A stretch of 64,000 nt of DNA from contig NZ_FWWU01000009.1 of the NCBI RefSeq assembly GCF_900176165.1, positions 1,042,001-1,106,000 on the forward strand, written 5' to 3'. Below the pieces are notes generated by a model that saw only the letters and a list, made by a program, of their open reading frames with translations, was not told the origin of the DNA and did not search any database. The first letter of the stretch is position 1, and the number at the start of each line of letters is the position of its first letter. A program made the translations under genes and the position numbers. Origin of the DNA: Deinococcus hopiensis KR-140. Its GTDB lineage: Bacteria > Deinococcota > Deinococci > Deinococcales > Deinococcaceae. Shown in pieces: positions 35,683-46,576 of the stretch.

Positions 35683-36539
35683 GCAACCTCCAGTCCGGCC
35701 GCGGTCCATTCCGGCCGCGTCCGCAGTTCAGCCACCGGCAGGTCTGCGAGGCGCAGGCCCAGCCGGGCAAGGGTAGCTTGATACGCGCTCAACAGCGCCG
35801 CACTCATCTCGTCGGGCGCGAGTTCGGCTTCCACGTGCAGTTGCCCGCCCTCCACAAACACCTCGTGCGCAAACGGGTCCAGGCAGGGATGGTGCTCGGC
35901 CAGCCGCACGCTCACGAGCCGCCAGGTTTCGTCCAGCGGTGTCACGCGGTGGGTGGCCGCGATCAGGTCCGTCCAGAAGGGCAGCATGGAAGCGGGTTCA
36001 GGCGCCGAAGTGGCGGCCGGGGGCGCGGCCGGAGCGGAGGCCCCGAGTTCGGTCAGCAGCGGCAGCGCCAAGCAGGTCGCGCCCTCTGCGGGACGCTCGC
36101 CGCCAACCACCTGCCCCCCAGCCCAGAAGCTGACGGTCTCTCCGCACAGCAAGACGCCAGAAAAGCGGTGGTGCGCCAACGCGGCCTCGTGGGTGGGCCA
36201 AACCCCGTCGAGTGCCTGCAGCGGCACGGCGCGGCTGGCCCAGATGAGTTCGGCCACCACTGGATCGAGGGCCGTCAGCGTGACGGCGGCGCGGGGCAGG
36301 CCCACCATCGCGGCGGGCCAGCTCACCTCGCTGCTGGCCGTGAAGCCGCCTTGAAGCGCTCCCCGCACCCACACGAAGCGCGCCCACTGCTCGCCCTGCT
36401 GCATATCGAAGACGGCGCTCAGGCCCTGCGCCTGCCGCATGGCCAGGTCCAGGGTGACCTCGGCCCACGGGTAGTAGTCGGTGTGCAGCCCGGTGTAGGC
36501 GGCCTGTTGGGGGGGAACGGCAAGGCGGGGATAGGGCAT
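35679..36539 (-). CDS. hypothetical protein of a HAMP signalling operon
   Basis: 286 residues, unrecognised. The N-terminal half (about 15-150) is mixed alpha/beta with MQQGEQWARFVWVRGALQGG, which recalls the DUF4388/PATAN sensor module of bacterial signalling proteins. A proline/alanine-rich linker (about 170-190) joins a second domain ending WRLVSVRLAEHHPCLDPFAH. No transmembrane segment is seen. It is the first gene of the operon with the DUF8082-like and HAMP genes. Confidence 0.6.
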   Translation of the reverse strand: MPYPRLAVPPQQAAYTGLHTDYYPWAEVTLDLAMRQAQGLSAVFDMQQGEQWARFVWVRGALQGGFTASSEVSWPAAMVGLPRAAVTLTALDPVVAELIWASRAVPLQALDGVWPTHEAALAHHRFSGVLLCGETVSFWAGGQVVGGERPAEGATCLALPLLTELGASAPAAPPAATSAPEPASMLPFWTDLIAATHRVTPLDETWRLVSVRLAEHHPCLDPFAHEVFVEGGQLHVEAELAPDEMSAALLSAYQATLARLGLRLADLPVAELRTRPEWTAAGLEVA

Positions 36540-36931
36540 GGCAGTGGGGTCCAGAAGGAGGGCAGAGAAGCGGGGGGTGGCTGAGCGTGGTCCGTACCCG
36601 GAGCCTCACGCCAGCGCGAACGTGGACTCCTGCATGTAACAGCTTGGCCTCTTACCGGGTGCTTACAGAAATGGGGGTGGGTAGTCAAACCCTTGCCTTT
36701 GCCCCTAGAATGATCGATCCCTATTTCTTCAGCGTGCAGATCAGCCTTCGGCAGCCCAGCCAACAAGAGGGCCGGGCCACATGGGCGAGGAACAGGCGTG
36801 GCAGGACGATTTTCCTCCTGCTGCACGCCTGCGCCGCCCTGCCGAGGGGTGCGGGTCATCACGACGCGTGCAAACCCAGAGGCCCACATTTTAGCTCAGC
36901 ATTTCCTCACCGTACAAATAAATGCGCGCAT
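36540..36931. other. intergenic stretch with operon promoter, otherwise empty
   Basis: No supported gene in this 392-base stretch. It holds the promoter of the HAMP operon at its left part and a possible long 5' leader of about 110 bases. The rest has short open frames with no start signal or recognisable product. Confidence 0.5.
36660..36688 (-). promoter_or_regulatory. promoter of the three-gene HAMP operon
   Basis: On the minus strand TTGACT (36683-36688) is separated by 17 bases from TAAGCA (36660-36665). Transcription would start about 110 bases before the ATG at 36539. The -35 box matches consensus in five of six positions. Confidence 0.5.
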
Positions 36932-36963
36932 GGCCCGCACCGGTCATGGGGACCGGGCGGGCC
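36932..36963 (-). terminator. terminator hairpin of the bacilliredoxin-like gene
   Basis: GGCCCG and CCGGTC (36932-36947) pair with GACCGG and CGGGCC (36951-36963), a strong stem with a small internal loop. It begins 20 bases after the stop at 36983. The downstream minus-strand sequence, ATGCGCGCATTTATTTG, is T-rich but broken. Confidence 0.55.
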
Positions 36964-36982
36964 AGGGGGAAGAGGCGCGACG

Positions 36983-37657
<675 letters not shown>

Positions 37658-37785
37658 ACCCTCAGCATACCCCCCACTTTACAAAACGAAGTGAGGCGGC
37701 ACACATGGGTCAGTTCTCCTGGCGTGTGCCGGAAGCCGCCAAGTTCGTTCATTTCGTGCCGATCAGCGCCGTTGTGCCGCCCGGG

Positions 37786-37813
37786 AACTCGCCCGCATCA
37801 AGGCGGGCGAGTT
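37786..37813. repeat. 11-bp perfect hairpin
   Basis: AACTCGCCCGC (37786-37796) and GCGGGCGAGTT (37803-37813) form a perfect stem with a 6-base loop. It is in a short plus-strand frame reading AGELLWRVTAVHGDVGEKVA, which looks like a gene remnant, downstream of the methyltransferase gene (-). It may serve as that gene's terminator. Confidence 0.45.
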
Positions 37814-37945
37814 GCTGTGGCGGGTGACAGCGGTTCACGGCGACGTGGGTGAGAAAGTGGCTCGGGGAGACGCGGCCTATACGCTGATGGGCGGTGAACG
37901 GTCGCCGTTTGTGCCTGCCCGGGAATGGTTCTGTCCGAACGGGCG

Positions 37946-38896
37946 TCAGTCCAGGGCCCACACCAGCGCTTTCAGGTGCGCCGCGCCGGGGTAGTCCTCG
38001 CCCGCGCCGAGACGTTGGGTCACTGCGCCGCGCCGTCCTGCCTGATCCAGCCCCGTTCCCCCCATGCCCTCGAAGCTCCGTGGAGAGACGCCCGCATGAT
38101 TGGTCACGGCGAGGAGCTGACCTCCCGGCTCGACCACCCTGGCTGCCAGCGCCACCAGCCCGGCGTAATCTCGCTCGGCCCGCCACATACCCGACTTGCC
38201 GCGTGCAAAAGAGGGTGGGTCCAGAATCACCAGGTCAAATGTGTCGCCCCGCCGCGTCAGTCGCCGCAGCCACTCGAACACGTCGCCATATAGAAAGTCG
38301 GTGTTTGGAGCGGCGAGGCCACTCAGGGCGTAGTTCTGCTGTCCCCACGCCAGCACCTTGCGCGAGAGGTCTACGTTCTTGACCCCCTCGGCCCCGCCCA
38401 GCGACGCATTGAGGCCAAAGCCGCAGGTGTAGGCAAAGGTATTCAGGACCCGTCCGCCCACGGGAGCGTGTTCGCGAACCCAGGCCCGCAGGGGACGGGC
38501 ATCGGGAAAAAGGCCAATGCTCAGGTCCGCGCCAGGCCGCAGCAAGAAGGGCACGCCGCCCTCCAGCGCCGTCACCTCGGGCCGGGCCTCTCCCCACACT
38601 GGGTCCGGCGGCGAGAGCCACTCGCGCGCCACATTGGCCGCGTGCCTGGCTTCCACCGGGCGGCGCTTGAGGTACGCGCCCGCCACGCCGGGCAGGTGAC
38701 CCACCGCGTCCACGAGCTGCCCTTCTTCCTCAGCCGTCACGTCCACATACAGGCTCAGCACCGCTGCGTCTCCCACGAGGTCGACCGCAAACTGCCCAGC
38801 CGTTTCAGTGGTGTGGGCGACGCGAAAGACAGTGGTGCCCTCGTCAGGCAGGTGGGCGCGGCGGGCGAGAAGGACGGGAAGATCGGGAAGAAGCAC
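37946..38896 (-). CDS. class I SAM-dependent RNA methyltransferase-like protein (RlmI-like)
   Basis: 316 residues. The C-terminal part has the RlmI/RlmK order: GLFPDARPLRAWVREHA, motif I RVLNTFAYTCGFGLNASLGG, NTDFLYGDVFEWL and motif IV FDLVILDPPSFARGKSG. The N-terminal 100 residues differ from the PUA domain of E. coli RlmI. The target is likely a base in rRNA or tRNA. The GTG at 38896 has TACACT (38903-38908) 6 bases upstream, consistent with leaderless translation. A family 1 repeat begins 18 bases further upstream. Confidence 0.82.
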   Translation of the reverse strand: MLLPDLPVLLARRAHLPDEGTTVFRVAHTTETAGQFAVDLVGDAAVLSLYVDVTAEEEGQLVDAVGHLPGVAGAYLKRRPVEARHAANVAREWLSPPDPVWGEARPEVTALEGGVPFLLRPGADLSIGLFPDARPLRAWVREHAPVGGRVLNTFAYTCGFGLNASLGGAEGVKNVDLSRKVLAWGQQNYALSGLAAPNTDFLYGDVFEWLRRLTRRGDTFDLVILDPPSFARGKSGMWRAERDYAGLVALAARVVEPGGQLLAVTNHAGVSPRSFEGMGGTGLDQAGRRGAVTQRLGAGEDYPGAAHLKALVWALD

Positions 38897-38925
38897 AGCC
38901 GGAGTGTAGAGTGGCGGACCGCTTA

Positions 38926-39047
38926 GCGCAGTTGTCCGAATGGCGCCGCGCGTGGAAGGCGCTGCCCTCCCGGCGCTCCATTCTCCCCCACGCGCATTTC
39001 GCTCGCCGGGCTCGGTCAAAAAGAAATCCGCACGTTGACGCATGCGC
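38926..39047 (-). repeat. dispersed structured repeat, family 1, copy E
   Basis: Minus-strand copy: GCGCATGCGTCAACGTGCGG at one end, the TTTTTGACC hairpin arm, the GC-rich stem, and GGACAACTGCGC at the other. It is bordered by TA on both sides (39048-39050 side reads TAT, the 38924-38925 side TA on the plus strand), a possible 2-bp target duplication not seen at other copies. Confidence 0.85.
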
Positions 39048-39184
39048 TATACGCCCGCCAACATGAGGGGTTTGGTCCGCAGGCGTGGACCGGGCGTGCG
39101 GTTGCCCGGCAGGCCGCCCTTGGCGGACGTATTCCCACAGCATCAGGCTGCCGTGGAGGTGAAGGGGAAAGCGCTTCCCAACCC

Positions 39185-39330
39185 CCTCATACAGGTTCCG
39201 GATGATCCGTTCCATCCTCTCCGCTCTGGCGCTTTCATGCCCTTCGGTCGCCGTTTTTCCTGCTCGTTCCGCTCGGGTTGGCCCATGACTGCATCGCCGG
39301 TCAACCGCAATCTTTATCAGGGGTGGCTGC
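39185..39330 (-). repeat. repeat family 2, minus-strand copy
   Basis: On the minus strand this reads ACCCGAGCGGAACGAGCAGG, then GGCATGAAAGCGCC, AGAGCGGAGAGGATGGAACG and CCGGAACCTGTATGAG. The first and last parts match the plus-strand copy at 42600-42735 (ACCCGAGCGGAGCGAGCAGG and CTGTATGAGA), and the middle matches 19443-19490. It resembles the small dispersed noncoding repeats known from Deinococcus genomes. Confidence 0.6.
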
Positions 39331-39371
39331 AGGGCCAGGCAGGCGTTCCGGATCCCCGAAGGAGGCGAGTA

Positions 39372-39434
39372 GGAAGGCAACGTGACGGTGGCGCCCATGC
39401 CGGGGGCTGGCGCGCCACCGTCACGTTGCCTTCC
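39372..39434. repeat. 23-bp perfect inverted repeat with 17-base loop
   Basis: The left arm begins GGAAGGCAACGTGACG and the right arm ends CGTCACGTTGCCTTCC. All 23 positions (39372-39394 against 39412-39434) pair. It is the longest perfect stem in the window. No T-run follows on either strand, so it is more likely a local inverted duplication or an insertion relic than a terminator. Confidence 0.75.
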
Positions 39435-39447
39435 CTGTAGTCCTGCG

Positions 39448-39945
39448 TCACCACTGCGGGTGTGAAGGGGACCGTGAGGGCAGCGCGTGACGCCGCGAGG
39501 ATGGACGGGGCCCAGGCCACACGCCCGGGCCTTGTGTGACCGGTTTGCTTCTGCGCCGGTCCGAGGAGGGGCGGCGTCCTCCATTTCCCGTAAGAAACGG
39601 CGCAAGGCCCGGTGTTCCCCAGCCCCAGGTTGTGACGGCCGGGAAGGGGTGCGTCAGCCGGCGTATCTCCGCGAGGTTGTGCCCCAGGGCCTCGGAAACG
39701 GCCTGGAGATCTGCCCTGAGGTCCTCCCGAGCACCTGCGGGTCCGCGGGCTGCAGGCCAGGCGTCCGAGCGGTCAGGACGGAAGGTCAGCCGAAGACGGT
39801 TTTGCCCGCGCTGTAACCGTAGGGAGAGGTGACGGGCGAATTGGTGCGCGTGCAGTTGCGCGGCGAAATACTGCCCGTTGGGAAACTGTCGGTCGAAATA
39901 GGGCCGCCCCCGCAGCGCGAACTCGCCCGGGTCACTCCTGAGCAT
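39448..39945 (-). pseudogene. unrecognised open frame, probably a gene remnant
   Basis: 165 codons. The first 105 residues look like protein (YFDRQFPNGQYFAAQLHAHQ and LQAVSEALGHNLAEIRRLTH). The rest becomes arginine- and proline-rich shadow-like sequence, and another frame (AVVTQDYREGNVTV) looks better near 39440-39500. A frameshift or truncation is therefore likely. No family is recognised and there is no clear start signal. Confidence 0.35.
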
Positions 39946-40143
39946 CAGGTTCTGCCCAGATCAACCGAAGGGAATGGACCGGGCTTCATGGCGCCCGGTC
40001 CATTCCGCCCAGGTCCGGACCCCGCTGCACCTGGGCCGCGCGGGTTTGCCCCCGGTGTGGTCCGAAGTCCAGCGTGTCCGTGACCCACCCCAAGCGGTGG
40101 GCAGAACGCGCATATGGGCCGTGTCACTTGGGCTTGAGAGCCT

Positions 40144-41061
<918 letters not shown>

Positions 41062-41230
41062 GCCCGCCCCCCAAAGGACCGGATGGAGGGCAACAGAGTG
41101 GCAGTCAGAAGCGGCATCTCAACCGGGGAGCCTACCACGCGGGCCGCAGCGGGGAATCACGACAGGTTCTGAAAGGCACCTGCTCTGGGTTCAGGAGGCC
41201 GGTTGGCCTTGGTTGCCCCTCAGGAGAACC

Positions 41231-41764
41231 ATGACCCGGACCGAACAAATGGCCACCAAAGTCGCTGCCACGCCTGCCCTGATGACGCCCGAAGCGCTCC
41301 TCGTTCCTCTGGCAGGGGCACCGGAGCCTGACCCGACGGGTTGATCGAAGCGTTTTTCCGGGAAGGCCTCTTCCCCTTTGCCGTGGGCGGAATGCGGCCA
41401 TTCGGCGAACTCGCCTGGGAACTGTTGGGCCTCGCCGACGACAACGTGAAGGGCTTGCGAACGGGTGACTGGGCCTGGACGCGATGCACAGAAAAACCCG
41501 CCCATAGTGGGCAAGCCTGCTCGCTGTCTGGAACGCGCAGACGCCCAAATTGGAGGGCGTGCTCCCCGCCTTCCCCGTGCCCGGGTACCTCACCCGGCGG
41601 CAGGTGGCGCGGGGGAAGCTCTCGCCGTTGGAAAGCGTGTTGTACGGCATCGACAACGAGATTCACCACCGGGGTCAGGGCGACGTGTACCTGCGTGCGC
41701 TGGGTGTGGAGCCGCCCGCCTTCTACAGCCGCTGGGGGGAGAGGAGCGTGCCCCCTCTTCGTAA
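41231..41764 (+). pseudogene. DinB-family pseudogene with two frameshifts
   Basis: Starts with a good ribosome binding site (CAGGAGAACC before the ATG). The frame MTRTEQMATKVAATPALMTP ends in a stop at 41342. Coding continues in a second frame (AFFREGLFPFAVGGMRPFGE to LRTGDWAW) and then a third (LLAVWNAQTPKLEGVLPAF to GIDNEIHHRGQGDVYLRALG). The last block is the DinB helix 4 with HHRGQ. The gene is thus clearly broken but recent enough that its domains remain legible. Confidence 0.8.
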
Positions 41765-41823
41765 ATGTCCTTTGGGAAAATCAAAAAACAGTAGTATCTC
41801 CCGCTTTTTAGACTGCCGTGACC

Positions 41824-42516
41824 ATGACTTCCCATTCGCTGCGCGATCCTGCCCGGCCTGGCCCTGACCTTCAGCAGGGGGGGCTGCGGCAATTCTGGAA
41901 GAACAATGCCCTCTCCACCGTGGTGTTCGGGCTGTTCCTCCTGTTCTGGTGGGGGCAGAGCCTGGTGGGATGGCACAACTACAACGGCGATCAGGTGGAC
42001 CACGGGCAAAGGGCCGTGGCCTACGCCCATTACCTCACCACCAGCCACTTCTGGGAAGCCACCGCCGAGAACTGGGAGAGCGAGTTTTTCCAGATGGGCT
42101 TTTTTGTGATCCTGACCGTGTACCTCAAGCAGCGGGGCTCGGCGGAGTCCAGCAAGTATCCCGACGAGGAAACGCCGGGTGAGGGTTCAGAACAAAAGCC
42201 GGGGCAACGTGCCGGGTTCCTGTACCGCAACTCCCTGTCGCTGGCGCTGATCGGTCTGTTTCTGGCCTCGTTCGCCGTCCATGTCTGGAGCGGCGCGCTG
42301 GAGTACAACCACGAGCAACTGCTGCACGGAGGCCAGCGCGTCTCGCCCCTGGCCTTTCTGGGAACCTCAGAACTGTGGTTCCAGTCTCTGCAAAACTGGC
42401 AGAGCGAATTCCTCGCCATCGGGGCGATGGTGGTCCTGACCATCTCCCTACGTCAGGAAGGCTCCTCCCAGTCGAAGAAGGTGGACGCACCGAACGGGCA
42501 GACGGGGGACGAGTAG
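41824..42516 (+). CDS. DUF6766 family membrane protein
   Basis: 230 residues in two similar halves, each with a helix, a GWHNYN/ALEYNHEQ segment, and ENWESEFFQMGFFVILTVYL or QNWQSEFLAIGAMVVLTISL. Four helices are predicted. This pattern fits DUF6766, found in soil bacteria, with no known activity. TAGACT (41809-41814) lies 9 bases before ATG 41824 and 3 before GTG 41818; the ATG is preferred because transcription would begin beside it. An internal duplication is evident. Confidence 0.75.
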   Translation: MTSHSLRDPARPGPDLQQGGLRQFWKNNALSTVVFGLFLLFWWGQSLVGWHNYNGDQVDHGQRAVAYAHYLTTSHFWEATAENWESEFFQMGFFVILTVYLKQRGSAESSKYPDEETPGEGSEQKPGQRAGFLYRNSLSLALIGLFLASFAVHVWSGALEYNHEQLLHGGQRVSPLAFLGTSELWFQSLQNWQSEFLAIGAMVVLTISLRQEGSSQSKKVDAPNGQTGDE

Positions 42517-42599
42517 GAAGCAAAGGGCAGCTGGGAACCCATTGACTCTCCTTCCCGCTCTGCTTGGATAGAACCGCTCCGCAAACGATTCAACCGCAG

Positions 42600-42735
42600 T
42601 CCGTCCGATGAGCATTCCGCTTCATCAATAATGAAATCCCTGCTTGACCCGAGCGGAGCGAGCAGGAAAGACGGTGATGGGGCGGCGTGAAATCCCGGAG
42701 GGACGGAGCGGAGAAGCCGAACACTGTATGAGACG
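42600..42735 (+). repeat. repeat family 2, plus-strand copy
   Basis: Contains GACCCGAGCGGAGCGAGCAG, AGGGACGGAGCGGAGAAGCC and CTGTATGAGACGG in order, matching the minus-strand copy near 39185-39330. It fills most of the 270 bases between the DUF6766 gene and the convergent homoisocitrate dehydrogenase gene. Confidence 0.6.
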
Positions 42736-42775
42736 GAGCGCAGAGGGCTTTTACGGCTCTCTGCGCTCTGCTTTT
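42736..42775 (+). terminator. terminator hairpin between convergent genes
   Basis: GAGCGCAGAGGGC (42736-42748) pairs with GCTCTCTGCGCTC (42756-42768), 12 of 13 Watson-Crick plus one G-U. TGCTTTTGG follows on the plus strand. It would stop transcription from the DUF6766 side before it enters the homoisocitrate dehydrogenase gene. Confidence 0.7.
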
Positions 42776-42786
42776 GGCCCTCTGCC

Positions 42787-43788
<1,002 letters not shown>

Positions 43789-43800
43789 AATGAAGCCAGT

Positions 43801-44787
43801 CTAGACGCTTCTCGCTTCCCCGCAGGTTCTCAACACGTCACCCGCCACGTGACGCCCCAGCAGCGGCCCCAGAAGGAAGCCCTTGCTGCCCAGCCCCGAG
43901 AGCTGCCAGCCCCCCCATTCGGCCCGGCCCACCTGCAGCCCCGAGAGGCGGGTGCCGCTCCAGCGCCCCGCTACCTGGGCTCCGGAAAGGTCCGTCAGCG
44001 CGTCCGCTTTGCCCAACAGCCAGCACAGCGAGGAGAGGGGAAGCGCGGGTTCCCGCCACCCCGGCGTGGGGGCCTCGAACGTGGCGCCGAGGACGCTGCC
44101 CCGCGCCGCTGGAGCGAGGTACGCGCCGAAACTCACGGCCACCTGCGTCACCGCGCGGTTTAGCGTGAGCAGCGTTCCGGCACGCACGGTCTGCGTCATT
44201 CCAGTCCAGCCCGCACCCACCGCCCCGCCGCACCACACCACGGCGTCGCCGTGCAGAACTTCGCCGCCTTCCAGCGTGACCGAGTGGGCGTCCCACTTCG
44301 TCGCCCGCGCCCGCACCACCTCGGCCCGTGCCACGTTCAGGAGGCCCACCGTAAACGCCGCGCCGTCCAGCCAGCCGCCCTCCGGCAGCCATAGGGCGTG
44401 TGGCCAGCCGGGGCCGAGGGGTGTCGGAAAGTCACCCGGCGCGAGCCACGCGTGGGGCAGGTCCACCGGAAGGTTGCGCTCGAACTTTCCCCGCGTGTGC
44501 CCATCGGGCACGGGGCGCAGCACGCCGCTTTGCCCGTGAGGGATGTCTACCCCCGCCTCTCGCAACCTGCCTACGAGGGCCCAGGTCAGGCGCAGGCCCT
44601 CCAGCCCCTGCGGGTCCACCCGTCCCGACTGCCCGCGCACGGGATTGATCAGGGCCGAGGGCACGCCGCTCGCCGCGTGTTGCCCGGCGTCTACCACCGT
44701 GACCTGGGCCCCGCCCTGCACGGCAAAATACGCGACGGCCGCGCCCGCAACGCCTCCGCCGACGACGACAACGTGGGGTGCGGTCAT
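43801..44787 (-). CDS. FAD-dependent oxidoreductase resembling the MnmC oxidase domain
   Basis: 328 residues of the D-amino-acid-oxidase fold. HVVVVGGGVAGAAVAYFAVQ binds FAD, ALINPVRGQSGR resembles the MnmC(o) loop, and the C-terminus has WSGTRLSGLQVGRAEWGG and LSGLGSKGFLLGPLLG, typical of MnmC. The ATG overlaps the stop of the methyltransferase gene (ATGA), the partner that is fused to it in E. coli MnmC. Together they would convert cmnm5U34 to mnm5U34 in tRNA. GGGAGGG precedes the start. Confidence 0.8.
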   Translation of the reverse strand: MTAPHVVVVGGGVAGAAVAYFAVQGGAQVTVVDAGQHAASGVPSALINPVRGQSGRVDPQGLEGLRLTWALVGRLREAGVDIPHGQSGVLRPVPDGHTRGKFERNLPVDLPHAWLAPGDFPTPLGPGWPHALWLPEGGWLDGAAFTVGLLNVARAEVVRARATKWDAHSVTLEGGEVLHGDAVVWCGGAVGAGWTGMTQTVRAGTLLTLNRAVTQVAVSFGAYLAPAARGSVLGATFEAPTPGWREPALPLSSLCWLLGKADALTDLSGAQVAGRWSGTRLSGLQVGRAEWGGWQLSGLGSKGFLLGPLLGRHVAGDVLRTCGEARSV

Positions 44788-45461
44788 CCCTCCCGCTCCG
44801 CCCGCATGCACTCGCGCTTGCCGGGGGGACCGGGACGGCGCTCCACCCGCAGTCCGGCGGCGGCGAGCGCCCGGCGAACGTGCCCAGCGGCGCTGTAGGT
44901 GGCGAGCACTCCCCCAGGTGTGAGGGCTCCTGCCAGCCTCTCCGCAAACTCCGGCGTCCACACGTCCGGGTTATGCGCGGGCGAGAAGCCGTCCAGGTAA
45001 ACGGCGGTGGCCCAGCCCTGCGGCAGCGTGGCCGTCAGAACGTTTTCGAAGCGGACCGTTAGCGTGACGTTCTCCGCCTCCACGTGCAGGCGAGAGGGCG
45101 CGCCCCAACCCTCCAGGAGCGCCGCCCAGACCGGATGGTCCGAAGCCTCACCCCCCTCCGCCACCGCCCGCAGGACCTCGGTTGGAGCGGGATCAAACTC
45201 GTAGGCGAGGTAGCGCAGGGGCACCCCCCGCGCCGCCGCATCCGCCAGCGTCGCCCGGAAATTTACGCCCAAGCCAAAACCTACCTCCAGCACACGCGAG
45301 GCGTCTTTGAGGTGCGTGTTCGTGCCCTCCACAAACACGTGCCGGGCCTGCGCCGCTGCTCCATGCCGGGAACCGTAGGCCTCGCCGAACCGCGCGCTCA
45401 TCGCCGTGCGCGAGCCGTCCGGCGTCTCGATGATGTCGCCCGCCGGGCTGCTTCTCTCCAC
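44784..45461 (-). CDS. mnmD: tRNA 5-aminomethyl-2-thiouridine methyltransferase MnmD
   Basis: 225-residue stand-alone version of the MnmC methyltransferase domain. DASRVLEVGFGLGVNFRATL binds S-adenosylmethionine, VYLDGFSPAHNPDVWTPEF is the family signature, and GGVLATYSAAGHVRRALAAA with PGKRECMRAER closes the domain. It methylates nm5U34 in tRNA. The GTG at 45461 has TATCCT (45469-45474) 7 bases upstream, so the message of this two-gene operon is probably leaderless. Confidence 0.87.
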   Translation of the reverse strand: MERSSPAGDIIETPDGSRTAMSARFGEAYGSRHGAAAQARHVFVEGTNTHLKDASRVLEVGFGLGVNFRATLADAAARGVPLRYLAYEFDPAPTEVLRAVAEGGEASDHPVWAALLEGWGAPSRLHVEAENVTLTVRFENVLTATLPQGWATAVYLDGFSPAHNPDVWTPEFAERLAGALTPGGVLATYSAAGHVRRALAAAGLRVERRPGPPGKRECMRAEREG

Positions 45462-45505
45462 GGGGAAGAGGATAGAGCGCCGGCGGGCGGGTCAATGGGA
45501 AGGCT

Positions 45506-46342
45506 TTAGCGGTTCGTGTCGTCCACCCGGACGGTGGTGTTTCCCGAGATGCCCCCTTGCGTGACGGTGGTGTGAACATTTTCCACGTTCAGCACGTCGC
45601 TCGGAACCTCCACCTTCTCCACGTCGAGTTCCTCGCGGCGCAGGGTGATGTTCTCGGTCTGGGTAAACGCCTGAAGCTGCTTGGCGATGGTGATTTCCTG
45701 AAAGGGGTAGACCCGCTTCTGGACCTCGGCGCGTTCCTCGTACATTTCGAACTCGTAGGTGCGCCCGACTTCAAGCGGCTCACCGTTCAGGACCACGCTG
45801 CCGTTGCCGCCCTCAGTCACCGTAATTTCCACCACCTCGCGGCGCAGGGTGATGGGCACCACTTCCTCGCGCTCGGTGACCACGCGGCGGATCACCACTT
45901 GCCCGGCCCGCTCGCGTTCGATCTCGACCTGGGCGCGTTCCTCGTGCAGCACGAGGTGATTGAGGATTTGCCGCCCCTCGCCCCGCTCAACGAGCCGCTC
46001 TGCCTGCACAGACTGTGGGGTCAGGCTCTGCAGGCCGGGCGGACGGCTTTCCTGGGTGTGGGTGCTCACGCTCTGTGTACTCGCGGTCTGGGTACCCGCG
46101 CCCACGCGGGCTTCTACCCCGGCCTGCGCGAGGGTACGCGCGAGTTCACCGGTGTCCAGCACGGCCTCTCCGGTGTGGGTCTCGGTGCTGCCCGTACGGG
46201 TGGTCACGTCGCGCTCCGCGATGGCCTGATCGGTCAGGGTCTGCGCGATCAGCGTTTCCGTGGTGGCTTCGGAAGGGACCCGCTCCACCTGCCCCTCCTC
46301 AATCGTGTCGCGCTGCAGCGCGTCCCGCTTTTGCTCGTCCAT
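45506..46342 (-). CDS. YsnF/AvaK (DUF2382) stress protein
   Basis: 278 residues. The C-terminal two thirds match DUF2382/YsnF: LHEERAQVEIERERAGQVVI, VTEREEVVPITLRREVVEIT, EMYEERAEVQKRVYPFQEIT and ITLRREELDVEKVEVP. The N-terminal 90 residues are a Thr/Glu-rich low-complexity region. There is no signal peptide or membrane helix. The ATG has AAGGAGC at the right distance. The preceding gene is a PRC-barrel YsnF protein. Family members are induced by salt, drying or general stress, but their chemistry is unknown. Confidence 0.82.
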   Translation of the reverse strand: MDEQKRDALQRDTIEEGQVERVPSEATTETLIAQTLTDQAIAERDVTTRTGSTETHTGEAVLDTGELARTLAQAGVEARVGAGTQTASTQSVSTHTQESRPPGLQSLTPQSVQAERLVERGEGRQILNHLVLHEERAQVEIERERAGQVVIRRVVTEREEVVPITLRREVVEITVTEGGNGSVVLNGEPLEVGRTYEFEMYEERAEVQKRVYPFQEITIAKQLQAFTQTENITLRREELDVEKVEVPSDVLNVENVHTTVTQGGISGNTTVRVDDTNR

Positions 46343-46538
46343 GGCCTTGCTCCTTTCGGTTCCGTGCCGCTTCGCCTGACCCGGCAAGCGCGACGTTCGC
46401 CCTTCTCCCGCTCCCTGCTTTCCGCAAGGAGGTGTGAAGCGTTCCTCAACAACTTGACAAAAAGGCGAGGAAATGTGCCGATCTGGCTGAGTGGTGTCAC
46501 AGCCTGGCGGCCCTGCTCGGCTGCACTCCGACAACGAA

Positions 46539-46558
46539 GCGGGCGGGGTTGCCCCCGC
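46539..46558 (-). terminator. GC hairpin after the PRC-barrel gene
   Basis: GGGCGGGG (46539-46546) and CCCCGCCC (46551-46558) form an 8-bp perfect stem with a TTGC loop, 19 bases beyond the stop at 46577. No T-run follows on the minus strand. It separates the two YsnF genes. Confidence 0.5.
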
Positions 46559-46576
46559 CCACACTTCATGCCCGGA

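Larger units (their letters stand above)
39051..40143. other. 1.1 kb of decayed sequence between two repeats and mraY
   Basis: No intact gene. It contains a family 2 repeat (39185-39330), a 63-base inverted repeat with 23-bp arms (39372-39434) and a minus-strand coding remnant (39448-39945). Several short frames on the minus strand look protein-like in pieces but in different phases. Confidence 0.5.

Noticed and set aside
37812..37994. Plus-strand frame MLWRVTAVHGDVGEKVARGD
   Set aside because: Somewhat protein-like but without a start signal, overlapping the methyltransferase gene and a hairpin; kept only as a possible remnant in the hairpin note.
38924..39050. TA target-site duplication for the family 1 repeat
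   Set aside because: Visible only at copy E; the other five copies do not show matching 2-base flanks, so no transposition rule can be claimed.
38844..39605. 253-codon minus-strand open frame across repeat copy E
   Set aside because: It reads through a family 1 repeat, a family 2 repeat and one arm of the 23-bp inverted repeat, so the frame is accidental.
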